Positions 1-12,551 are shown, counted from the first letter of the stretch. The stretch: DNA of 64,000 nucleotides from Nematostella vectensis (GCF_932526225.1 NC_064034.1:9735387-9799386), one strand, 5' to 3'. The notes: generated by a model not told the origin, from the letters alone. Numbers and translations: made by a program.

Positions 1-1400
1 ACAAATTTTGGAAGCTAATCAATGTATGTTCGAGGCTCTGTAACCACAGGGTGGTGAAGAGTAAGTGCCCACCACGAACTACGGAGTTATTTTTCAGGCT
101 TTCACGAATCACGAATGTGTAGTAGTTCCAGAAAATATCCATACCCCCCCCCCCCCCCCCTTATTGAGGGGATTGGAAAATCCGGGGGTGCGCGGAAGCT
201 TCAAAAGCTTTCATGAATCACGGTTTTAACTTTTGCTTTGCTCATGAATATTTGATTTAATATACATAGATCAACGCTCCTAGGTTAAACTAAAACGCAA
301 TGACATCAATGTTTATTTCTACGTATAAATGTAAAAATCGTGACGCGGAAAAAGTCGAAAAAACCTTTATAATCGATGCGGAGGGATTATAATACAGCCC
401 CTGTCAAGTTTTGCAGTCTGTTTTGCAGTCGCTCTCGTTACACGATCTTCGTGTTTAAATTCTCGGCGACTACGGTCACATTTCACGAATTTAGAAACAT
501 CATGATGTCCCGGGATTATCTAGAATTGGTGAATTGTACTTCAACACACAACTAAAATTTGTTACATACCTTAGGCTGGAGTATAATATCCTTCAAGGCG
601 TTGTGGAAGTGTTTATCTGTCTTCGCCCTGGCGTATCTCCCTTTAAATATGTATCTTCGCTATATATAGATCACCTTCCGCAGATTCGTCCAATGCGGGC
701 TCTTCGCGAGGACTGTTAAGCTGAGACGGAGATAACCATGTTGAATATTTATGATGACAGTTTCGAGTATGTTATCTAACCAATCTCAAGATTTTTTGTG
801 TTTAGACACTGCACACCTTGAATATAATGCTACCTTATTACATTTTATTTTCGCGCACTATAATTTAGCGAAACATCCCGTTCTCGGTGATCCAAACCCC
901 GTTCCGGTGACCCAAATACCGTTCACGCCAATAGTCTAAATCGCCGATTCCCGGTAAAAACCTGCCCGAGCAATTGTCAGCGCTTATCAGGCTTTGTCGA
1001 CATTCATAACGTTACTCAACCAGTTTGCTCAATCAGTTTGCTCGGTTGATTTAAAACAAAGGTCTACTTATATGGTATAGCATATGTTTCAGTATAGGGG
1101 GGGGGGGGGGGGGCGTATAGGGCGATAGGGCGAATGTATCATTTTTTGGCACCTAATCAATGCATGACTCTTTTTCTTTCGATAAATACAGAACAGGAGA
1201 AAATGATTCTGTATCAAAAATATTATTTCGTTCCGTTGTTATGTAGAATTCGTGACCTATACCTAACTATGAAATACATAAATAAAATCTATACCTTAGT
1301 ATCCGTCGAGGCGCCTATGGAAGTGTTATATGGCTTCGCTCTGGTGAAACAAACATTACTTTGTAATAAACAGGGCAAAATTACACAATGCTGATTGGCT
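1..1400. other. Gene-free repeat-rich stretch
   Basis: No coding exon is recognisable here. Two homopolymer tracts stand out, a C run near 147-160 and a G run near 1096-1113. A diverged dispersed repeat is present twice in the same orientation, near 565-635 and 1293-1355; both copies start with a shared CATACCTTAG/ATACCTTAG block and contain a GGAAGTGTT core. The short open frames at 534-719, 751-939 and 1134-1394 show no family resemblance or splice context, and I do not call them genes. Confidence 0.5.
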
Positions 1401-1834
1401 AGGGCAAAATTACTTTGCTGCGATTGGACGCTAGTCTGCTTAGAAGCAGCTTTTAGTGTTGTGTGACACTTAAAGCGGACTTTAGAAGCACACTAGCATA
1501 CACACATTGGCACCAGTCGGGCCAAGACGGGACGCTAGCACAGTCTATTACCCGTGCATTTCGGCAACCATGGACAGCTGTTTCGTCCTTATTAGGACCC
1601 GTCAGCATGGCATAGCCGGTTTGCCTCAGTTAAACTTCATCGGCAAAAAAACTGCAGGGCTACTTCGACTCGAACGAAGTGCTTTAAACCACAGCTCAGA
1701 TCCATGTGGGATCTAGCGTCCCGTCTTGGCCCGACTGGTGCCAATGTGTGTATGCTAGTGTGCTTTTAAAGTCCACACTTAAAGCGGCTGATAAGCAGAC
1801 TAATTGGACGCACGCACGCGCTCACTTTTGCCCT
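1401..1834. mobile_element. Fold-back (long inverted repeat) element
   Basis: The arms at about 1401-1540 and 1712-1834 are reverse complements. The inner 60 bp (1479-1538 against 1713-1774) is nearly identical, and the outer parts are diverged but still recognisable down to terminal AGGGCAAAA / TTTTGCCCT. The loop of about 170 bp carries no obvious protein. This is the layout of a non-autonomous fold-back or MITE-type DNA element. No target-site duplication is obvious, so the family is not assigned. Confidence 0.7.
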
Positions 1835-2373
1835 CAATAAACGTGTAAAAATATGGGCTCCACGTAGAATCGGGAAACACAAAACGTTGTGTCGTCAACC
1901 GGCTTCGTGACTAGCTGCATATTTTAGCCACCGCGTCAGCCTGAAGTTCATCCTCGTTTCCAGGGTTTTCCCCTCACATCCCCCTTTTGTTTTGTCAATC
2001 GACTATATTTACGTTGCCGCCGCGGTGAAGCTGGAGCCTCTGGTACGAGACCTATTTCAAATCCTGCGTTCTGATTGGCTGAGATAATAATGGTCTATTA
2101 GTGGTCCGCCGCGTAACCTGACAAATATAGACGTGACAAATAGGGAGGGAGGGGGGGGGGGGGAGAGACAAAAGTTCCCATGACCTATACAGACGCTCAT
2201 AACAAGCAACTGAGCGCCTGACATATAGGGACGTTACCAATTCCGAGTCCGTGCGAGACAAGGGGGACCACACAATGGTGGGTAGTCCCTATACGTCATG
2301 TTACGCTACGGATATAACTGAAATGCTCGGGAAAATGGCGGCTGAATTGGGTTTTGCACTTTTTAACGGATAA

Positions 2374-2520
<147 letters not shown>

Positions 2521-2700
2521 TAAGGCTTCTACCACTATTACACATATTGAAATAGCGGTAAGGTTGACACAAAAGAGCACGAATCCAACTCAAGTGTAAC
2601 CCTTTACAATAAAAGAAAAAATATTTGGCAATAACGAAAACAACAAAATGAAGGTAAACATGGAGAAAAAGTAATTTGAGAAAAGCCCTACTCTAAATTG

Positions 2701-3725
2701 CTAATAGCAACAGGATGGTTGCGAAAGAATATTTCTAGCGCGGCAGCACTTAGGACAAACTGATTTCCATGTAATTGCATTTTCGGCATTAAAAGTAGTT
2801 TGTAGCGCCTGGCTATATCTGACTGCTAGTTTGTTTTTAAAAGAGGGTAGTGATGTCGTAGTGCGTATATCTACAGGGAGTGTATTCCACACCTTTGGGA
2901 TTCGATTGAAAAATGAATTTTGAAAAAGCTTAGTTTTATAGAGGGGGGTGGCTATATCAAGGCTGCTCCTGTGGCGGGACGATCTTAGTGATGGCAATGG
3001 TTTAAAGTAATGCGAGGACGGATTATTATAGTAACCATTTAGGCATTTATACATAAAAACAAGGTCCTTAATTTCATGCCAGTAGGGGAGGGGTAGCAAA
3101 TTTGCCTGTTCTAAGCGTTCCTGGTATGTGAGTTCAGCGCTATTTGTAAGTATCACTTTTGTCGCACGGCGTTGCAGAGCCTCCACTGATCTCATGTCCG
3201 TAATTGCTTGAGGTGCCCACACCTCGCTCGCGTATCCCACTGTTGATCTAACTATTGACAGATAAAGAGATCTTCTAGCATCTGTATCGAAGTCACGTAG
3301 ATCGTTTCGTCGTAGGAACCCCAGCATTTGGTATCCCTTGGAAACGGCAATAGAGGACTGCTCGGACCACTTGAGGTCCCTGGCGACCACCACTCCTAGG
3401 TCTTTCTGAGCCGGAGTCAGCTTAAGTACGTGGCCATCGATCGAATAATTCGTTTCGATGGGGCTGCGTTTGCGAGTCACCCGCAGGACCTCGCACTTGT
3501 CGATGTTATAGCGCAGTTTCCATGCTCGGCTCCACTCTGATAGAACGTCAAGATCACTCTACAGTTTGACAGCGTCAGAGGGAGAGCTGATAGTACGGTA
3601 GCATTTGGTGTCATCCGCAAAAAGACTAAGTGAGGTACCAGGGTCCAAAAGGGCCGGTAAGTCATTGATGTAAACTAGGAAGAGTAGACGATCAAGTAGA
3701 CTGCCTGAGGTACACCGGAGAGTAC
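2701..3725 (-). pseudogene. 5'-truncated non-LTR retrotransposon reverse transcriptase
   Basis: The minus strand encodes the C-terminal half of a LINE reverse transcriptase. It begins at a GVPQ-like block near 3722, followed by FLVYINDLP and the catalytic FADDTK motif near 3610-3620. It then runs through the thumb region to a CPKCCRA cysteine motif before the stop at 2701. Family knowledge places this arrangement in the Jockey/CR1/L2 group. The copy is dead: the frame shifts just after the GVPQ block, a nonsense codon sits near 3559 between the two long open frames, and the endonuclease and 5' RT are missing. The intact 259-codon stretch at 2701-3480 is still well preserved, so the insertion may not be ancient. 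Confidence 0.88.
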
Positions 3726-3729
3726 TGAA

Positions 3730-5920
3730 AAAAAAAGGCAAAAAATGTGGAATGAACAGAATAAAGATTTTCAACGATAAAAACAAAAAAAAAAACAAAT
3801 GAAAGCGATTAATTCATGTAATATTTTTCAACCTCCAGCGGGATATCCCAGGTGTTTGTCCACAAAAAGTTTCATCTTGCATAATGGAGGTCAATCAGAG
3901 ATCAGCTATCCAATAAAAGAAACGACCAAAAAAGAGCTGAATCGCTGTCTATAAGTATTTCATTCTTCGGTTCGACCAAATGGCACTGAATTAAAAGTCA
4001 CGTTAATGTGGGGTCCCCCCACTCTCCCTCAATGCGATCAATACGAGCGGCCATCGGGGGAGGGGGGAGGGTGCGCGCGCAACCTGCGTACGCGCCTGTC
4101 CTGGGAAAGTGAAAAAGTCGTATTTTCTCATGAATTTTTTTTAGGCAATTACTGTCATGTTTCGTTTTGTTTACATTGATGTTTCTCACATTTGTGGCAA
4201 TTTCAATGCATATTGTGTAAACACGCATTAAATTTCTACAATGTCGGCGTTTTAATGTCTTTGCATGAGATTATATCTACACCTAGCACATCCTAGTAAG
4301 CCATTCAGCGCGGATGGTTGCAATTACGCACATCAATTATTCATATGAATGTTTCCATTTGGCTTTCTTCACTCGAACCCACCTGCCTGGCTGAACATCT
4401 CTGGAAGAGCTCCCCGGTGTTTCTGCGAGGAAAAACGCACATCTAAAGAGCTTATCTTGGCTCTCGCTCTTCTTGTAACCATGTTGACCGTTTCTTTGGT
4501 TGGGAAAAAGTTTAGTTGTAGCATTCAATTACAGGTATGTTTTGAAAATTTATTTTTGTATTATGAAAAAGGGATTGAATGCTATTATTTACATATTTGT
4601 TACACACACTCGATAAATTCTATTTAATACAGTTCACATTGCAAGTATAAGAGGAACTTTATAAAAATTAAGCATAGTATTTAGCAGAAAACTGTGCGAG
4701 ACTGTAAACTTCACTCATTTGAAATTTTTCCTAATTATTTTTTGCTTTGGTCATCAGCTGTTCCTAAGTAATTCTAAAACGAACTGTGATTCAATATCTG
4801 ACGCCCCCACAGACTGAAATTGTACTTCAGTTTTTATTTCAACCTCTGTTTGGATTTTCTCATTTTTAAAAAAAAATATGACTAAGAATTGAATGCTAAT
4901 TTATTCCAACGTAAATCTTGTTCATACATCAAGCTCAGACATCAATCAAAATACACGCAAAAATGTATCTTTGATTATTTTTTTATTTGGGTTAAATTTC
5001 ATGTCACTATGTCTTTTTCATTTATTTTGTCAAAACGATAAAACTAAGTGTAAATATCTGGCATTTGTATCCGAGTGAGCAAAGCATAAAATATTTACAG
5101 TATATCTGGAATATACCCTTTAGCTAATGACTGCGTTATTGCAGGTCATCTAAAATAATGTGAATTTATATTAAACGATCACTTGTCAAGATCTTTCAGG
5201 AGGGGGAAACTACACGTGCGGATCACAACTAAGTGCTTTTTGCCATCAGGAGCTTTCGCTTCTGACATGGCTGTTAACCGTAAACTCTATTCATTCCCTG
5301 CTAAGGGGGACACACGAGATATCCGTGTTAACAACAAACTTTTCTAAGATAACCTAGGAATTTCTTAGATTGGCATGTATATTTGAAACATATCGTAATT
5401 TTATTGTCTAGCACATAAAGTGATCATTTGATTTATTCAAGCTGTGACATTTCATTATTCAGTATAAGTCGGTGCCATACCCTAATGTCGCATTCGATGT
5501 TGCATTCGTCACTAACGCATATTGTAGAAAGGATTCTCGTGAAATATTAAAAACGAAGTTTGCAGTCGGTACTCTGAATATCTCTATTGCGCCTTTCTTT
5601 TTTCTTTTCATTTTCATTAATGAGCTTATCAATATTCTTGTCTAGACAAAGGGCTATTTCTTATTTGTGTATGATATATCATTGCGAATTTGCTTTAGTA
5701 ACATTTATATTTTTTGGGGGTTACTTTTCCTTTATAACGAAACAGCAATTTGAGTACTCCGTGTGAGCCATCTTATGCAAAACAATATGTCTGATTTCGG
5801 CTGATAGAGGCTCGATCAAACAGCGGGGCCATTTCCTTTTAATCATTTCGGTAAAAAGGACTAATTAATGGCGCAGAATCGCAATGCACTTTCCATGCTT
5901 TTTCTTTGACCCACTTCGTC
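3730..5920. other. Gene-free AT-rich stretch
   Basis: I see no supported exon. An open frame of about 63 codons at 4337-4528 (minus) overlaps a 92-codon frame on the plus strand. Neither has a recognisable domain or convincing splice-site context. Poly-A and poly-T tracts are common. Confidence 0.4.
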
Positions 5921-5924
5921 AATC

Positions 5925-6084
5925 CAGTAGCGGATCTAGGGAGAGGGTTTAGGGGGTTCTCCCCCCTCCACTTTGGGCTGCAAGAAAGCCATAAGTAACA
6001 AAAAATATTACCCCCTCCCCCCTTTGTCACTGAGCCAAACCCCCCCCCCCCCCCCCCATTAGCGAAAAGCATGATCCGCCCCTG
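5925..6084. mobile_element. hAT-like MITE with poly-C core
   Basis: The left end CAGTAGCGGATC and the right end GATCCGCCCCTG form an inverted repeat of the CAGnnGCGGATC type, which is typical of hAT-superfamily termini. The 160-bp element has no coding capacity and contains a run of about 18 C near 6040-6058. A clear 8-bp target-site duplication was not found, so the family call rests on the termini only. Confidence 0.55.
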
Positions 6085-6285
6085 TAATCAAGATGATTTG
6101 TGAGCGTCGTTTTGGTTTTTCGTCAGTTGGATTTTTGTCTTTCCCAGCAAAGAAAGAAAAACGGAGGCGCCGCTGTTGGTCATCTGATGGTCATGGATTA
6201 TTAAGCCTATTTCGCAATTTGCGTGGTCAGACGAGATTCAATAAATTACCGATCGAGTATGATTAACAATTATACCATTTCCATT

Positions 6286-6558
6286 AAGGTGGATATACCC
6301 TGGGTTCCAGAGGCTTAATATCCGCTTTTCCCAGCATGCTAGGGGGCGGGGGTTCAAATGGTCGTAATTCTCGCTTTGCTCGAAAAACTCTCGGAGCCTC
6401 TGGTTTCCAGGGTAAGGTGGATAATGGCGGAATAGCTACTGAGAGCCAAAGGCTCGAGATAGATATTTTAAAACGGGCTTTAGAGCAATTTTTTTTTTCG
6501 GAAACACTGTTACACCCGCCATTTTGCTTGATTTCGGGGCGCAGAAAAATATCCACCT
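6286..6558. repeat. Possible short inverted-repeat element
   Basis: An AAGGTGGATAT block near 6286 is mirrored by ATATCCACCT near 6549. Inside it, CCCTGGGTTCCAGAGGCT near 6299 is mirrored by AGCCTCTGGTTTCCAGGG near 6396. A related CCTGGGTAGCAGAGGCT block occurs near 12914. This suggests a dispersed MITE-like family, but the ends are imperfect. Confidence 0.35.
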
Positions 6559-7139
6559 CCTATGAGGTGTATATTGCATTTTAGTATATAAAACTCGGGA
6601 ACCTCGCAGGAACAAGCGATTTGATTGAGAAATTTTTGAGAAACTCGGGATAAAATGTTATCCCTCATATGCGTTTCGTTAGTTCAGTTTGTGTTGTATC
6701 GTATATCTAAGGTATTATTGTGTGTCTTATGTGTATAATTCAGATTCTCTCTGAAAAAGAAGGTGGTGGTTTCGAACTCGCGCTGAATGCTGGAGAGAAG
6801 TGCTCCGAACGCTCCCAGGCCGTCAGTCAGGTCTCGGCAAGTCTGAATGTCACGATACAGAGCGGCTGCAAGAACCGCGTGACACGATGCCAAGAGATGC
6901 TGATGTTCCTACAGGAGCAAGCAATCCCCAAGACTATGAATGTCATGAAGGTACACATGGTCAGCGGTGAAACTAAGCAGCTACAGCGTGACGGCATGAA
7001 ACTCTTCAACTGCATCAGGACGAGCAGACGGGAAAGGTACATACCCCCTTCAATTCCTCCCACATGGAAGGGGCCTTCAGGTCTTCCTTGACAAGGTTGG
7101 CCTGGTGGTGGGAAAGGGGAAATGAATGTGTCCGACTTT

Positions 7140-7225
7140 ATCTAGAACCGCAGTCATGAGTTGGGCTCAAACCCTGACTGTGTAGCGAAGCCCGTACCGC
7201 TGAACTTTCGTCCCATTCTCTTTCT
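7140..7225 (-). repeat. Possible tRNA-derived SINE head
   Basis: On the minus strand an A-box-like AGTTCAGCGG (about 7196-7205) is followed about 30 nt later by a B-box-like GGGTTTGAGCCC (7162-7173). That is the spacing of an internal RNA polymerase III promoter of a tRNA-derived SINE. I could not fold a full cloverleaf, so this is not a tRNA gene. The sequence further downstream on the minus strand (6741-7130) may be the element body, or an unrelated exon-like open frame. Confidence 0.35.
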
Positions 7226-7557
7226 CCCTATCATTTCTTTCGATGGATAGAGTCGAGGTAGTTCCTTGTAACTCTCTTATTCGTTTTAACCTTGGAACCA
7301 GGATATTATTTTGCTAAAGCGTTTTAGTGGGTTCAGCTAAGGTATGACCTATCGAATAGCTTGACCACGCGCATAACTGGTGATTTTCTGTATTCGCTAA
7401 TACGCGATCAAAAATTATTTTCTTGATCAAACGTTTCACTGCAATGGAAACGCCTATAATGCTGTCTTAAACACGTATATTGGTAAGAGCTTAAATCCAC
7501 CATGTGTACATTGCGCAATCGTTGTTGTGTCCCTCAACATAACTACTTGTACCACAG

Positions 7558-10500
7558 ATGCGCGGCTTTCCTCGACGTCAATATCCATGCGCACACACTC
7601 GATATCAAGTGCAACCAGTAACACTTCACTGATTTTGATGCCAACAGGGAGCGAATAAAAGATAGATCGACATCACAAGAGCGTCTTCTCTCTTCTAGAG
7701 GTAAATTATCGTTTTGACCATTCATCACCGATTCAATTATAAGGCAGATTCTCAGAGCAATTAACCTGTTTCGTCGGCAGGATACGCCTCCGATTCCGAG
7801 CGCTACTCCAAGTTTTCTTCACGTAGTCGATCTACAGATAGTTTCATCAGTAGTCGGTGCAATGTTAGTGATGCCGACACCTCAAGACATGTGAAAACCA
7901 AGCTTCCAAAGGCAGGGATATTCCGTGAGCGCAAGATGCGCGCGGCTTCTCTAGAAAGACTAGGGTCATCCATTTCCTCGCTTGATCTTCCTGCAAGACG
8001 AAAAGAGCTAGAGGTGGAATCGGATCGAGAAGTTCAAAGTAAAAGTTCCCATCACGCTCGATGTCTGGAATCAAGTGACTTCGAAAAGAAGTTTGAGAAG
8101 CATCGAAAAGGTCGGGTGTCGACCAAAAAAAGCCCCAGAAAGAACGTAGAGAAAGTAACCAAGGAGCACTCTAAGAAACTGCTACAGGAGGAAATGACTG
8201 TAAAAGCGTCTACTTCTGCTGTGTGCGGTAAGACAAATGTCAATAGGGGTCTAACGCTGGAGCTAAAAAGGCAAGACACATTTAAAAATGGAAATTCCGG
8301 AGATAGTGAAACAAAACACGGCTCCAAAGCCTACTTTAAAAGTCGCTCATTGATGGAAATACCTTCCTTATGTCCAAAAAACGTTGACAGGGTTTCTGAT
8401 AGAAAGTATGAAAGTTCCACCGAGAAGTCATCACTTCCCGTCGAGGAACGAAGGGCATCAACTCTCCCATCTAGAAGTGGGACTCCCCGCTTGACAAAGA
8501 TAGATGTTGTCGATGACAATGCCGCACTCCGAGCTTTTGCGCGTAGAATCACTAGAGCTATAATCAACTCCGCCGTCACACTACTCGTTGACCGGGTAGT
8601 GATTGATTTACCTTCCACGGGTTCCAACGACTCCGAGCAATTGCTTAACGATGAGGTAGTAACCGCTACTAATGATAAAACCTTGGAGGGAAAACCCAGT
8701 TCGCTGATCGCTATCGAGACTTCGATCAAAGAGGCCAATTGCAGAAGTTGTTGTATATACAGTAGTCGTAGTATTGCAAACTCTGGTCAGACAACGTCTG
8801 TAGCAACACAAACAGAAGCAGCACGGGAATCGAAAGACTGTAATCTTGGCCATCCTGCAAGGCCAGTAGCACCTGGACGTGATGCTGTAGCTACTAAGCC
8901 AGTGCACTTGTCTGTGCAAAATTTCAAAGATCTAAAGATGTGGCAGAATGGTGAAAAATTACCGGAGATGGTTACCGACCTACGCGATGCAGCAATTAAA
9001 CAGTCTATCATCCTTCCGTGGAAGGATAAGTCCAGTCTGCCTCATTTCTGGAGCAGTGAGAGCGCGCTTAGCTTACAGGTGGACAATAACCATCCGGAAA
9101 ACTCTTCTCCATCTTTGCAACTTTATGATGTGTACCAAGATGTGAAGGATAAGTTGAAACGATCGCTCGCGTCACGGGATATACCGAATTATTCAATTGT
9201 GTTGTCAGAGTCAAAAAAATATTTGCATACCAGGCGTTACAGCTGGGGATGCCCTGAGAATCTCAATGCGGTTGACCAATACCCATGGTCTAGTGAAGAG
9301 AGTGGTGATGGTGAACATTGTTCTCCTAGAAGAGAAGGCGTCTCATGCAAAACAGGACTTGTCTCCAGATCATCTGAACAGGTGAGCATTGGCAACTTCT
9401 TTGATAGGCATGAAGAAACAGACCCTGGTGATGTCAAGCCTGAACGGGCTGCAAGACATATACACAACAAAAACTGCCCCCAAGAAGACAAATCAAGTCT
9501 ATTAGATGGCAGCCACAGCTGGTATGTTCATCTACCAAAAAAGGATGATCCAGCAGGATCTGTTTTATCCTCCTTGAAGCGCTCGGCAACATTCCACGGC
9601 AGAGATGACATTAAGAAGGCAACACAGGGAGTATCGGGGCGACACCGGTATATGCGGTCCATTTCTGAACAAAACGAGCGACGTCGGTGGAAAGCTGCTC
9701 AAGCGATTTCTCAAGAAGTCTGCGAGATTGTCCATGGAAGAGCGTCCTCCAGAGCTGTTAATAATCGAGATGCTCGCTGCGTCTCCTGCCCAGTGCTATC
9801 GGAGGTAAAAATAATAATAACCACGTGTAGAGAATTAAACTGGTTTTCCGGTGAGAGGAGCACAGACAGTAGACCTAAACGGTGGTCCTGTCGATGTATC
9901 CTAAGATCCACTCACTTTGATCGAAGCTTGCACGATTGCCTCTTAGACTTTCTCCTATTTCAGGAAGATGTAGTTCTCGAGGGGCTTTTCAGTCACCATC
10001 GGGACGTGTGTGAAAGACTCTCTCATAGGACAAGGGTAAGTTATATCATAGGACAAGGGTAAGTTATATCATAGGACAAGGGTAAGTTATATCATAGTAC
10101 AAGGGTAAGTTATATCATAGTACAAGGGTAAGTTATATCATAGGACAAGGGTAAGTTATATCATAGGACAAGGGTAAGTTATATCATAGTACAAGGGTAA
10201 GTTATATCATAGGACAAGGGTAAGTTATATCATAGGACAAGGGTAAGTTATATCATAGGACAAGGGTAAGTTATATCATAGGACAAGGGTAAGTTATATC
10301 ATAGGACAAGGGTAAGTTATATTCTGGAAGTGGGTTATCGAGTGTAAGCCGTTGAGCCTTACAGAGAATGATTCCTGTAGTTGGTTTAGGAAAAAAATTG
10401 GATGAGGCTCATAGTCTTGTGTCAGCTTCCAATGAAGGTGGTTTGTCCACCTTGTCCCTACATCTGTAAGGCGTAAGAAGAAAGATGCCCCCTGTTTATC

Positions 10501-12301
10501 ATTCATGCCTTAATACAATCAAGCCCAGGGATTTTCAAGCTAACTTGTTATTAGGTTATAAGTCACAGCCTGGTATCTCTTGCTAGGTTGTTGTTCGTGT
10601 CCAGGAGTTGTGGTGCCGCGGGGAGGCCATTGGAGCTCTGACAGCTTGCTTGGTGCTGACAGGGAGGACGGCTGGTGTTGACGTACTTTCTTCTGACGGG
10701 TTTGCATCCCTTAATACGACCAGCGCCACCAAGGACAATGCCCTGTTCCTAAACATCATTCAACAGCTGCCGACGAGGAGGTAAGAATTATAGCTCCGGA
10801 GAATGCCTGAAGGAAGCTTACGATTATAGCCGATGTCCCAAAGACTCACAAAAGGATCACTTTTTATCCTTTGTACAGCTCTTCATGGACCTGGGGGATG
10901 TGCCACATCTTGCTGCCACACCTGAAAGATTTCATCTCCACTAGGATGCATTCTAGGTAAGACTAAACACGACAAGGTAAGACGCACTTAAGTTTTATGT
11001 TCCAATATGTGTGCCGATATGTCCTTCTGGGTTTCTTGATGTAGAGCTTGTGTAGCAAGGGTTTCATCGGAGCGACAGTGCTAAATAACGTATGCGCATG
11101 CGCGTGCTCTGGCGAAAACAAGCACAATCGTAGTGTTGAATCGTTCGAGTAAAGGTACGAAAGGCTGACTTCAGTCGCTGTTTTGACTAACTGTACAGCA
11201 TTAAAACCATACTGTTCAAAAGATGACAGATTGGTGTGATAATGAGGGAGTCATAAAGAAAATTACAGCCTTAAGTTTGGTCTAGTTTTCTTCGCATTCG
11301 CCAAAATGTGACAGTTCGCCGGTAAAACTCCGCCATTTCAAAACAAAAAGGCTGGTTTAACCGCGCGGTACTGGAACTAGTCTTGCGTTTTTCAGCACTG
11401 GCCATTGGCCATCGGAGCTAGCAAAGAGAATGACCGCGAGAAGAATTGGGCGAACGACTGGTAGAAAGGCGCAAGAAATCTCCCTCCTCTCCCAATTCTC
11501 CGCGCAGCCATACTCTTCGCTCGCTCGCTCTCTATTTCCGCTTAAACCCCACCAATACGCTTGCAACGCCGGCTACTTAAAGTATGCGACAAATCATCTG
11601 CGGCAAAAACAAAATTTGATAAAAACGGGCCAACTCTAAATGCTAGACTCGTTACTCGGTGGATTTCCCAGAATGATATGGCAAGTGTGTCTAACTCGAC
11701 TTTGTTTTGATACAGTCACGTGTGCATGGCTTGCAACATACTCCATCTCATCGTTCAAAAAGTTAGCGGTTTTCTGCTCAGACGCCACACAAGTGAGTAA
11801 CAAGTTGCAACCGAGGGTGAATGGGAGGGGAGGGGGAGTTACAAGTGAAAAATGACAGCCTATAGCTTTAGTTATGCTTTCTCGAAATAACACCATCAAA
11901 TGAACATTCAATTCTCAGGCATAGTTTAGGCGCCGTATTTTTTCATGTCCGCACATGAATAAAGTCGATTGGTGCATTTGCATGGATTTGCACCGGAACC
12001 GGAGGGCCAGACCAGGCCTGATAGTGTCTTTCCTTGTCTTGCAGCAAGCAGAGAACCACCTGAAGTAATCAGTAACTGCCTCAGTGAGCTGACAGACATC
12101 GAAACGCGCACAGACGAGGTTTTGGTTGTTTTACACAACAAAGCCTTGACGAAATGCACAGAGGACACGCTCATTTTACGATCCGTGCTAAGCGAACTGT
12201 TGCTCGCAATTCGGACACTGCGTAGACTACAGGGCCCGGACACCGGAAGAAACACAACATCGCAGAAATGCACAGAGGGTCGTCTGATCTTGCCATCCTA
12301 A
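7558..12301 (+). CDS. Large protein ending in a katanin-p80 con80-like domain
   Basis: Phase-consistent exons are 7648-7700, 7781-9804, 9964-10035, 10587-10780, 10879-10956, 11716-11792 and 12045-12301 (stop). A 51-bp exon at 7558-7608 with a weak donor is possible, and the start codon was not found. The roughly 918 residues from 7648 begin with a Ser/Arg-rich region (RSTSQERLLSSRG) and a long hydrophilic, probably disordered part. The C-terminal 230 residues match the katanin p80 (KATNB1/KATNBL1) con80 pattern: a segment around EDVVLEGLFSHHRDVCERL, then VQELWCRGEAIGAL, then SSWTWGMCHILLPHLKDFI, then HVCMACNILHLIVQKV. The con80 domain binds katanin p60 and microtubule ends, so a microtubule-severing regulator is the likely role by analogy. 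No WD40 repeats are visible, unlike KATNB1. The 159-nt intron 9805-9963 is in frame and open, so its retention would still give a protein. Confidence 0.6.
10023..10320 (+). repeat. 23-bp minisatellite containing the splice donor
   Basis: The con80-gene exon ends CATAGGACAAGG and is followed by GTAAGTTATAT. This junction, 13 exonic and 10 intronic bases, is the repeat unit. Authentic-looking donors recur every 23 bp from 10036 to 10312, making 13 in total. The only common variant is CATAGTACAAGG. Each unit also holds a CATAG, which could serve as an acceptor. Confidence 0.95.
11093..11104. promoter_or_regulatory. NRF1-like palindrome in an intron
   Basis: TGCGCATGCGCG matches the NRF1 consensus palindrome. 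It lies in the con80-gene intron 10957-11715, in a CG-rich patch followed by GCGAAAAC and similar sequence. It could mark an internal promoter or be a chance match. Nothing else in the sequence identifies a transcription start here. Confidence 0.3.
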
Positions 12302-12545
12302 CTTAGTGGGCAGATGCTATATTGTTGGGACTTTAGGGACAGGAAACTAGACAAAACATAACCTTAAAGAAATACAAAAAGATACACATCTTAGTTTCGT
12401 TGAGCGAGCTCAATATCAGGACACCACGTAGACAACATGGACCGGATATCTACACAGGCATAAAACAAACGGCATTAATATACTACTGTGAATATTCACA
12501 ACATTATCTCACCACATAGATGTTTAATCTTCGATATTCTTTTTC

Positions 12546-12551
12546 AATAAA
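12546..12551 (+). other. AATAAA polyadenylation signal, con80 gene
   Basis: This is the first AATAAA downstream of the con80 gene stop at 12301, about 245 nt away. On the opposite strand an ATTAAA variant for ARIH2 reads at 12523-12528. The two convergent transcripts would therefore overlap by a few tens of bases if both signals are used. Confidence 0.5.

Noticed and set aside
6741..6951. Possible coding exon ending ATGAAG before GTACAC
   Set aside because: The splice sites look plausible, but its phase does not join the downstream con80 exons and it lies next to a SINE-like head, so I could not support it.
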